Positions 48,701 to 60,700 of a DNA stretch of 64,000 nucleotides are shown here, one piece after another. The number at the start of each line of letters is the position of its first letter. Within the stretch, counting starts at the first letter, position 1. Position numbers and translations under genes: made by a program. The notes below the pieces were generated by a model. The model saw only the letters and a list, made by a program, of their open reading frames with translations. It did no database searches and was not told the DNA's origin. This stretch comes from Bemisia tabaci (Eukaryota > Arthropoda > Insecta > Hemiptera > Aleyrodidae), in NCBI RefSeq assembly GCF_918797505.1, contig NC_092801.1, positions 248,001-312,000 of the forward strand, written 5' to 3'.

Positions 48701-51700
48701 AACAAGTAAATTCTGCACACACAGTACATTAGTACATTTTGATTCAAGTCAGTTGTACGTAGTTCTTTTTTGTATTAATACGTCCATGGGACTAAAAATA
48801 CGTCAAGGTCAAGAAAATGAGTGCAAAAACGATTCGAGTTTATTCGCCTTGCGTAGGAGATGACGTAATCTAAGATTGCTTAGGCACTTCGTGCGAATAG
48901 AAAAACGAGCAGGAAAGCTCTAATACGTTCGTATTAGAGAGGCGCTCAGCTAAATTTTTTGTAGGCGCGTTTATACTGCCGTGATAAGGAAAAACGCCGT
49001 ATGAACCTTCAGACATTCCCACATTCCCTTCAATAAAACCCCTATTTACGTGGCAAATTGTGAATGTTTTTCTTCAATTTTTTCAGACAATTTTGTTCGC
49101 AATTTTGTCTAAAATGTCTGAAACTTTCAAGGATAAATAAGCATAGTTTTTCTCAAAAATACATGTTTTATCCGGGGCGATTTGGCAACTCTCGAATGTT
49201 CATACGGCGTTCTTCCTTAGCACGGCAGTATAAGTTCCCCGGAGAATATGAGCACCGTTGAGATGAAAGATTCGCTCACCAAAAAACTGCACTACTGTTT
49301 AAAAAAAATACCGAAAAACGGTTATCGTCCTCCGCGTTTTTGAGCATTTGAGTGGACAATTGTATCGAACGAATCCACTGATCATCGTGTAACTGTCAAT
49401 AATCATTCAAACGACTCAGAGTCTGTTTGTATGCTCAACAATTGACTAAATTCAGTTTCAACTCTTAAATAAAGACTATAGTCATATCAAATTTGGCAAG
49501 GCAGCGGCGAGAGTCATGTTCTGCGTGCTTCTGGAGTTACATTCTAGACTTACAAAAAACAAAGTTTGAATTAGAAATTGGCAAAAAAGAGGACTGTAAT
49601 TTTTTTTTAACTCTGCAAGAGGGCGGCTGTCAAGACAGCAGCCTCTCTTGCGGAATATGTGCAATGGACTACTAGACTAGGTACAATTTTAAGAAGTCTG
49701 ATACATGCGTTTCGTGTAATGATTTCAGTAATTGTCGGTGCACGAATCTTGTTTTACGTGGAATTATGGTTATGAGACGTGTATCATAATGCTTATAACT
49801 TCAGACTATACCTAATGGTCCATTTCTGCTATATTGCCTTCAACGATGCCAATTTTCGCGCGTTTACTGCCTTATCGTAGAAATTGTCTTTGCATTAATA
49901 AAACGAAGTTTGCTGTTTTAGCTGAATCAGTGAGTCCATTTAAACTAGCTTAAAAGATTTTTGAAGGAGATTCGATTTCTTTTTTCCATAAACTACACCA
50001 TTTCCAAGAAAATCGATGATAAAAGTCGCCGCACCTATCTACATCATCAAAAAAGTCCAAGATGCCCGAAATGCAAACACCTCATTTTTTGCCTCTACGT
50101 TGCGACAGTGTTTATCTCAATTAATTTCCTCAACATCAAGAGTCACTGTGAACTTGTAAAAATCTTACGAGTATTTTTCCAATGCCTCGTCTCCATGTTT
50201 GCAGATATCGTCAACTCGAGGTTCGCCTTCAATTTCACAGCACAGGCAATAGCGGTGACATAGCAAATAGTGCGACAAGTTTCACTTAAAACCCGAAAGT
50301 TTCATTTATCGCTACCCTTGGGCGTCCTTTTTTGCGTCATCTCCTCCCAGGAGAAATCCAATCAAGCATCTTCTTTCGCAGCCTATCGTCAATCACAGTA
50401 ATTTTGGCAACTTCTGTAAGACAAAGCGCTATGCATGGCAGAGCAAAGGGCGGCCATTAGCCCCAAAGGGTCAACTGAGGCCCGTAATAGGTTAAAAATG
50501 AGAAAAATAAGTGCAAATTTACTTTGAATATGCGGCCTTGCGCAGCAGCTGCCGCAATCTAGGACTGACAAGGCACTTCGTATGAACAAAAAAAATGTAA
50601 AAATGTCTTGGAAAATTGCACGAAAAGACAACGGGGTTCTTGAAAGGTCGAGCTCTATTCACGGCAATCAGTTTCTTTAGTCATCGGCAGACGGCATTTT
50701 AAGGTGCAGTTTTTTTTACACTTTTTTGCGCCGTGCGATAAATTGCACGAGATTTAGCGAAAGATACTCCGATAGCTAAGCTTGCAAATGTAACATGTCA
50801 AATCACTTTCCATGGGTAAACTTTAAGAATTTGTTTCTGCGATCACGAAGTTGCAAGTCGCTTCGAATCCTCTCTCTTTTGTTGAAAGAAAAGTAAAGAA
50901 ATCTTTTCAAACCTTCTTTTTTATTAAAAAGCCGAATCTTTTATCTATTTTTGGATCCTCCCCTGCTTTGTTCTGCACAGTCTGTTCTAGAAATTGAACT
51001 CATCTTTGCTAAATTTAAAACATTTCGCGCACACTGAAAAAAATAATCGGTGGGATTTACCAGAGTTTGGGTGTTGTTTACCATACTGTCTACTTGATTT
51101 TTTACACAGTGAAGCTGCAGCATAGTTACCAATATACCGGTATGGTAAATAACACGATACGGCTGACACTATGCGACACAGTGCCAGTGTGGCGTTCCCG
51201 ACTGACTAGTATGGTAATTTCAAGCATCCAGATGCTGCGACAAACCTTGTAGATTCTAAAATCCACTCATCTTATATTATTAAATGCTTTTGATGAAAGT
51301 CGTGGATATTTTACTTACATCTTACTTTTAGAAATTCCGTTACATACACAATCAATGGCAGTTAAAGACAGTTTCAACGAGAAATAGCAGATAATTGCTT
51401 CACTGATTTCAAGTAAATGATACCAAAACCATACTTGTTATTCGCGTTAAGGTATCATTTACAGACTAAATCAGATCCACGGAAAATTTAATTGCATATA
51501 ATAAATAGATAGTTCAAAATATACCCACAAAAAGACACTACATGAAAATCCAATCGCACGGTTCACGGTGGGGCAGAAGCTGCCAAATTTTGCTTAAAGT
51601 TACAGTTAAACATCAATCCCACGCACATTTGTCTCTTCATCTGAGTATGTTGAGCTCCGAAAATTTTAACAAGAATATAGATATACCTACGAACGAAGTA

Positions 51701-54700
51701 TTCAAAAATCACTTCTAGTCGATTATATTCAAATTACTTCCGCACTTTTATGTTTTCGAAATGACTTTACACAGAACCGATATTCACTGGATTGCAGAAC
51801 AACTTTGCGAAGGTTTTCAAATTTTCAGGATTCCTTCACTTTGCAAGCCAGATTCATTGTAGCAACTCCTAACCTCCAGAAATTGGTCGATACGAATAAC
51901 GAAAAAATCTCAGAAAATGTATGTGGCAGATCAATATAGATAGATTCGAAGAGAAGACGGTAGCTTTAGGGACAATTCGAACACAAATTTGGGCAAATTA
52001 CGCGTGGATTCACATGGATTAATATGGATCAATAAAACACAGCCACGGACTCCGACCCTCAACGTGATAAATTTATAACTGACAAACAGACAAACGAAAA
52101 ATGGCGGACCACAGACCGCAGCGCAGTCAAGCGGGAGCTCTCACCACGCTGACTATACCAGTATGGTAAATTTAACCTACCAACACCATGACCAGTCGCA
52201 TACAGATGCCTACAGATATCAAACGCAAGTGTTACCATGTTATTCCATACTTTTAACTCATCGTATGGTAAAAAATACCCAGCTGATGGTGAGAAATACC
52301 TAAACGATGGACAGACACACCTAACTGATATTTACAATCCGGGTATGGTAATTTTTATATCGAGTATGATTCTCACTTTCATCTAGATGCTTAAATCGAC
52401 CATTATTTGGCTTTTTATCACCATATTTTTTTTTACTATACCATTATGGTCAATCCCACTTCCACTTTTTTTTCAGTGCATATTTCATTTTTCAGGGGAT
52501 AATAAATAAATCCTCAAAATGGCATGGTACCAACCTTGATTTCTCCTTGCTATCCCGGCATTTAAATGTGGACATTTTAAGCTAAAATGTTGATTGATTC
52601 CTCTTGACGAGTGAAATATGTTAGAGGCTGAAGTGACGAAATGCGTAAATATCCATCGCAGCGTTTAAAAACATCCGATTATGTATTAAAGAAAAAAAAT
52701 TGAAGAAAAAAACCGATCAAAATATCTCTAAAAAGCTACCTGCGCGAACTCTTAAATGCGTGGAGAGAATTTATAGAAAATTTGGAAAAAAAAACCCGTC
52801 GATTAGTTATCTTCATAAAAATAAAGCATGATCGGAGACTTCAAAGGTCACAATGCGTCGTTTTCCTGACGCGAGAGCGCATATCTCGATTTCCACGTGA
52901 ACCCTGCTCTCATTAGCGGATCTGGCAAATTGGCAACATTGTTTTTCCCTATTTAAACGTATGGAAATGTATCGATTCTTGTAGGGGCCAGGTGCTCCGG
53001 CAAGAATCGATAATTTAACATGGGTTTAAATGGAGGAGATTCGGTGTTGCCAAATTGCTGGATCCGCCTCTGCCTGCTCTCCATATAACTCAATGCTTTT
53101 CAGGGCCCACATGGATAGAGACACGCTATTACGTCAGAGAAGTAACGCATTGAAGACACCTATTTGTCCAGCATAGCCACCGATTGTCAAAAGTCTCGCC
53201 ACGCCACAGCTTTTGAGGTAGGTGTTGTGAAGTCCAGCTATGGAAGTGTAGATTTATGAGGAAACTAGTGGCAATAAACGTCATAGTGGCATTTCGCTCT
53301 GAGATCAACGCGGCATGAACACGTGTGTTAATAGCTCATATTCCGAGTATCGTCCGAATTTCCAACGTAGGGAAACCATTTGAAATACATAGACTGATAA
53401 GCACCCTCAAAATCAGGCATCATTCCAGACAATAGAGATTTAGAGATTTCCACGTTTTATAAATTTTTTCCTATTTTCCTCCAAAATCACGCCATAAATT
53501 ATAATTTACGTTCGCTCTCAAGACCGGTAAAATCCACTCATAATTTTCCGATTTCTTGATCTCTGAATTCCATACTCATATCATACCTCGTAAGTTTTTT
53601 TGGTTTGCTCATCGCTAATGTTAGCTGCCGTGCTAATGAAAAACGTCGTATGAACCTTTAGGCGTTGCCAAATTTTCTTTGATAAAACACAAATACCCTA
53701 GTAAACTTGTTAATATTTTTCTTCCAATTTTTCAGAGCATTTTGATCGCACTTTGATCTTAAGTTCCTGAAAATTTCAAGAAAAATTATTCATAATTAAC
53801 CTCAAAAATAAACATTTCATCAAAGGAAATGTGGCAACTCTCGAATGTTCATACGGCGTTCTTCCTTAGCACGACAGCGTGGTAAGCAATCTACTAGATT
53901 TCAATTGGTAATTTCAAATGGAAAATTACACAAAATTCACTCTCGATCACGAACAAAAATCAGCAAAATTTGAACGGAAACAGCAACATTTTTTTCTTCT
54001 TCTTCTTTTTGTGTAAGTGAGTTGGTGAGGTGGTGTGTTTGTGTGTGTAAAAAATTGATTTATATGGATCGATTTCGCAACCTTGGAAGAAAGTTACATT
54101 CTTTCGACTGGAGAACGACAGAATGACTCCAACAAAAACTCAGATGGATGTAGTTATGCTAATAAGCACTATGTTGCGATGGATGTAAGTTAAAAAGAGC
54201 CATAAAACGCACACGTTCTAGTTATACAATTCCTTGCTAATTTATTTTATCGACATGTTGTTCCTTTCTGCAGAAGTGTGTCCATTGTGTCATGGGTCCT
54301 TGCAAAGTGTCAATTACCCAGGAAATAACTGTTTCCCCTCGTTTACTCCTGTACGCAAATGTGTGTGAGTAAATGGGCGTGTGTCATATGGGCGGGGTTT
54401 TAGCATGTTCAGTAAAAATCTACATCCATAGGTGAAATTTTGCCAATCAAGTGAGAATTGTATTCCCGTCGTTTTGCTCTCACTGACAACTAAATTTACA
54501 GGTCCATTCTACCGTGCTAAAGAAAAACGCCGCATGCACATTCGAGAGTTGCCAAATGTTCCCAGGTAAAGCACGTATTTTTAAAGGAAGTTATTCATAT
54601 TTTTTTATTGTAAATTTGCAAATATTTGAGCTGAAATTGCGAACAAAATCGTCTAAAAAATGTAGAGAAAAATATTCAAAATTTTCCCTGTAAAGCCGGT

Positions 54701-57700
54701 TTTTAGGGAAGGAAATCTGGCAATGTCTAAAGGCTCATGCGGCGTTTTTCCTTAGCACTGCAGCATTGACAATCAAGCGAGTATTGTATTCCCAACCCCA
54801 ACGTTATGCTCTCACTGACATTTAAATTTACAGGTCCAATCAACTTCAAAACTTATGGCAAAAAAAATTGTTTATACCAGCTTTTAGTAACTCGTCTTGA
54901 AGTGGGTAAGTGCTTTTCGGGGTAATCTTCCATTCAAGAATTCAGTGACGTACTTTACTCATGTTATTATGAGCAAACGACATGCACCACTGTCGCGTTA
55001 AAAGTAACAATATCAACAAATGGAGGTGTACACTGGAAAATAAAATATTCGATTTTTATATCATGAAGAATGTTCATCGTGTTCGAAGAGTGTGGCTGCA
55101 TGCGTAATTAGATGCATGACTGCGGGGGCACAATGAGTCAGTTAAATCATTTCTTTTTTTTAAGTCATTCGAAAATATGTATAATTTTAAATAGAGAAGC
55201 TTCGTATAAATAAAAAAGAAATGAAATGACTTTAACAATGCGATTTGAAATTGGATCTCAGTTGGCTCCGCCGCCTCCTCGGCGATTGGCGCTCAATGCC
55301 TGGTAAAGTGTCCTTCCAGGGGCTGGAGCATCTGGGTTCCGTTGAATCTCAAGGGCGACATTCGAGGCACAAAACGCAAAAGGCTTCGTAGATGGAGTAC
55401 AAAAACAATAGGACGGTTTCAATACCGTGCACTGGAACCATTGTCCTGACTTCCTGTGTGGACATAAAAGTTAGTTACTGGGCCGATACACTTTAAAAAA
55501 GGCTGAAAACAGCCAATACACTACTGAAAATTTTGAATTTGAATTGGACGTATTTCTGTCTGAAGGAATTATGTGCATTAAGGCATGAGCCCTGAGACCC
55601 ATAATAATGCATCTGTAACAGGGCTCACGGCATAATGCACATAGCTCCGTTTGGCAGAAATACGTCCAAATGAGAAAGGAAGTCTCGCCGATTAGAGAAA
55701 ATCGCCACTGGTGAACGATGCTGTATACTTGCATAGTGTTGTACTTACTTCTTCTTGAGTTGACACTCTGCCCGGCAGGCGCCCAAACAAGGGCCTTTCA
55801 AGTCGTCCGGCAGTGACATGAGGTCATCAAACGCAGCCTGACAAAGGGCGGACTTTTCATCTATTTCTTCCCAATTTTTCCGCTGGATCTTCTGCTCGCC
55901 GAGTTCCAGGCAAGGATCCGAGTCTGCCACACGGATCACGTTCCTCATTTTTTGCAAAACTGACTGGCTGCGCTGCGGTCGCCGCTCCTGCCCACCTGGG
56001 TCCATTGCGACCATCTGGAAGACGCATTGGAATTTATTTCTGCTAGAGGGGCAAAATCCTTTTTGGGCGCTTCTGGGTACCAGATGCGCCCTTTCCAGCC
56101 GTTCGACTCCCCCGATGTAACATGTACTATACTACATACCGTTTTGCCTTATGGGTAATGACGCCATTCTGGTACACCCGGGAAAATTTGATTTTTTTCT
56201 GCATCTGGTATTCGTAAAAGTTTTCGTGAAATGTTTTGCTTTTAAGCATAACAATCTCGCACGGACGTATTACCTGGTTAAATATTTTGGGGCTTCGTTA
56301 TGCTTAAATGCCTCATATTCGAGGTTGTAGTTTCAGATTGATTCGAAAAAATCACGAACAGTCACGTGATCTCTTCATTTTAGTGACGTATTACTGTGCT
56401 ATTTTGTGATTGGTTCATTTTCTCGGCGCAGCATCGTCAAGCGTCAGCTGTTTGCGGCTCTGGGTTGAAGGTTTAAGGTTATGTCAGAGAGAATAGAAAG
56501 TTAGAGGCCCGACTCGATGCTAGGTAATTGAAACAGATGCGCTCGCAGCGCGCTCGCTGGCAACGTACGCAACTACTATTTTCTATTGTTTTCCAGAGAC
56601 TAGCGGCGGGTATGTTGCTGCCGGACCACCTTCACGTAGGCAATTTGTTATACATCGTCCGTCCGCAATACTCTCGCTTGGCCGTATGAAAACGTTCCTC
56701 GCATGCGCAGTGTTAAAGAAGCGCCCTCCAACGCTTCGGCGTTGGAACTGCTTGTTTTTATTTTTATTTACTTTTGGTCTTCTGGAGGGCATTCACACAT
56801 TTCAGAGAATTTAATTCTATTGGGGAGGGGGGGAGTGTTAAAATGTTCGGCTTTATCTACAGATTACACGAAAAATGAACGAAATCATAAATGGGAGTAT
56901 ACGGAAAAAGTATGCACCCAAAATGTCTGGGACGTTTTGGGGTGTTCTCAGCCCCTTTATCGACCAGGAAATAAAAATGCAAAATATCAAAACAATGAAT
57001 GTTATATTTTGTTTGGTTTTTTTCCCTGCTGGTTAACAAAGGGGTGAGAACCATCCCAAAACGTCTCAGTAGTTTTGTGTGTATTTTAGCCGTTTACCCA
57101 TTTACTGTGTGTGTTTTTCGTTAAGTAACAAGGTAGAGAAATGGTGCTGGGTCCACACCACATGGTGTGTTTTTTTCTCGTGAGGATCACACTTTTGCGT
57201 CATGCCTCGCGTCATATTCCTGACGGCGTTTCGATGCTATCTTGGATTTTACGGGATGCTGAGGTGGATTCACTGACAAGTGTGTTTCACTGATGAGGTC
57301 TAAAAAGGCACAAAACATCATAGACCTGTTGGCGTGACCTCAACTTAATATTCCAACGCAAGCTGCCTGAGCTGAGCAAGTGAGCACTCTCCCCCACAGT
57401 CTCGTACTGCTAGTCATCGGAGCAAAAAAATGTTTCATGAATTTAATTGAAAAATTGTCTCATCTTATTGGCTTTTTTTCCCCGCGCGAAATGGTGTGGA
57501 CTCATTACCATTTTTATACCTTGTTACATACAGTTCGGTTTCTCTCGATTTTCGTCAAATTTTTTAGGTTTATCCTATGCACTGTTCTTAACTAAAGATT
57601 TTATCTCCACGCTCTCCCAGTCAAAGCATAGAACCGTCGTGTACTGTATTGGGAAACAGTGAACCAGGCTCGGACTGGCCATAAGGCCAATCTGCCATTG

Positions 57701-60700
57701 GCAGATACGCCCCCTAAGTGCGCCGAAAACGCGCCCCTCTGACAGGTAGCAAAATAAGAAGAGAAAAAAAATTACGACCGAGAATATATGCGGAGAATTT
57801 CTTAAATGAGCAAAGAAAGGTGCTTGATAATGGTGAACAGAGGTTCAAGAACTACTTTCTGAAGCGTAAACACTTTTCTGTAAATTGTTCACCTTTTTGT
57901 TGACATACAGGTGCTTTATCATCCCGTTCCTTCATTCGCTATGTGTAACTCCCTTAAGCGATTGTCGGTTCGATTTTTAGACACACGCGCCCTTTATAGA
58001 CCTCTCGAGAGACCTTTAGGCATATTTCTTCCTTTTCAAATGACTATTGATTTTGACATATCATAGCATATGGCGGGCAAACTTAACCTTAATTTATTTC
58101 GAAATTCAAAAGTAAGAGACATCTAAAGTGTAAACGCGATACAACTATTCTCGCAAGATGGATGTCCACATTGCAAATGAAAAATGTAAGACGCGATGGC
58201 GTGAGTCGTGAACTCGCAATGCTCTGTTCTAGTTTAAAGCAACATTACAAATAAGATAAACGGAAACAAACGCAACATGGAAATGGAGGGAGGCAAAGGA
58301 TGCGCGTTAACGACGGCGCAGAGATACAACTATTCGTACTTAATGGACTTCCGTGCTGCATCTGAAAAATTGAAGGCGCGATAACGCGAGGCGTGAGTTC
58401 TCAATGCCCTGATATATTCTGCCAATGAGGTGTCGCTCAGATTCGGGAGAAAAGCTAAAAAAGAGACCCCAACACATTCCTCCTACCTTCGGCTATGTTA
58501 CTAACGTAGTGCTTGAAGCACCATTACGAATAGGACAAACGCAAACAAACACAATATGGAAATAGGGGGAGGGAAAGAATATGCGCGTTTACGACGGCGC
58601 AGAGATACAACTATTCGTACTCGATGGACGTCCGTGCTGCATCTGAAAAATTGAAGGCGCCATGGCGCGAGGCGTGAGCTCTTATAATTCTCTGCTATAT
58701 GCTGTCAATGAGGTGTCGCTCAGATTCGGAAGAAAAGTTAAAGAAGAGACCCGAACACATCTCTCCTACCTTCCTTTGTGATACTCACGTACTGCTTGAA
58801 GCACAATTACGAATAAGACAAACGCAAACAAACACAATATGGAAATAGAGGGAGGGAAAGGATATGCGCGTTTACGACGGCGCAGAGATACAACTATTCG
58901 TACTCGATGGACGTCCGTGCTGCATCTGAAAAATTGAAGGCGCGATGGCGCGAGGCGTGAGCTCTCATAATTCTCTGCTATATGCTGTCAATGAGGTGTC
59001 GCTCAGATTCGGAAGAAAAGTTAAAGAAGAGACCCGAACACATCTCTCCTACCTTCCTTTGTGATACTCACGTACTGCTTGAAGCACAATTACGAATAAG
59101 ACAAACGCAAACAAACACAATATGGAAATAGAGGGAGTGGAAAGGATATGCTGCGTTTACGACGGCGCAGAGATACAACTATTCGTACTCGATGGACTCC
59201 GTGCTGCATCTGAAAAATTGAAGCGCCATGGCGCGAGGCGTGAGCTCTTATAATTCTCTGCTATATGCTGTCAAGATCACATTACGCCCCTTTAACCGGC
59301 CAAAGGGTCTGCACCCTCAGATGCGAGTCAGTCCGACCCTGAGTGAAACTTTAAACATTCATGGTGAGAATAGGAGTGAATTTTAGACTTATCCTATGGC
59401 TCAGCGTTATTTTCGAACCATTTTTAACATGTAAATCAATGTGTGACTAATACACCTGTGGCAAAGGTTTGCAACAACCCTACATCTACACAAAAAGGGG
59501 GAGATGCGCTTAAAATGACGTAATTTTTAAGGAGGGGGGTCTGGAGATGAGTGACATGTAGTTGACAAAGGGTGAGCGGAAAAATCAAATACTCGAGAAA
59601 AATGGGTGACGTAATTTATGGTCGGCCACTCACAGGGTGGATGGATTCCTCCCATTCGACGATGAAAACAATTGATATAAGTGGGCAGCCTTACTTAGGA
59701 ATGGTTACTTATGGTATATATGAATTCAAAATAAGAGAAATAGTGTCGCCAACCTGCAACAACCACCGTTGTGCGTGTAGCACAAGGAAATGTGTATGGT
59801 GGCCTGTATTAATTTTTTCCTCTTCGATTCCCATTTTTTGCAGGATTTTCTAAGATTTTTATTCCCCTTAACTTTCGCAGAATCACAGTTTGTAGTCAGT
59901 TGAAGAACTTGTGAGATACAGAGGGTTACATTTTCATTCATCTGCAACGTAGAGATGCTCGTGCGTCATATCGTCGCCTCTCTGACGTAAAGGGCGTATC
60001 TAGATTTCCATATGGACGTATTTCTACCAAACAGACCTATGTGGAGGTGAGAAATATGGGGTGTGCTCTAGGAAGCTGCATAAGAAGCAATGTAAAAGTG
60101 GGCGTGATTCCTGTTGAAGAATTGGGAAAGCGGGATTTTACATTCTATCAAAGAGACCTATGTGGCAACTGAATGCGGAACTCATGAGCCGCGGGCATGG
60201 CAAGAGAGCGTTGTGGACAGGGCTCATGAGTTAAAGAGTCCCGCCAACGACCCTCCCGTCGTTCCGGAGCTCCTTCGTTGCCGCTGACGTCACTGGCGCA
60301 CAATTATTCTCATTCACTCGCCACGCAAAGAGAACTAACGAGCACACCCCATATTTCTCACCTCCACATAGGTCTCTTTGGTAGAAATACGTCCAATCAA
60401 GATACGCCCTTACGCCAGAGGAGCGACAATATTATAACACCAGTCAAGACCTATTTCTGCAACTATTCCTAAAAAGCATCTTACCTATAAGGTACCTATT
60501 TGTGTATCTCAAGTAAAAAATTGAATATTTAATTTAAATTTGAATTTTAAAATTTGAATATTTAAGATTTTCACAGTAAGAATTAATGTAGAAAATGTTG
60601 AATATGCTGCAATTTCAGAATAAACGGTACTCAGTTTAATCGTCTTTTCTAAGCTAGTGCCTAATTGAAGCAATTTAAAGAATACACCTTAGATAGTCCC

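Noticed and set aside
49961..50263. 100-residue plus-strand frame with some cysteines
   Set aside because: No signal peptide, no splice support, and AT-driven codon composition within intron 2.
58300..59280. CRISPR-like regular repeats
   Set aside because: Repeats are about 283 bp with no spacers, in a eukaryotic hAT element.
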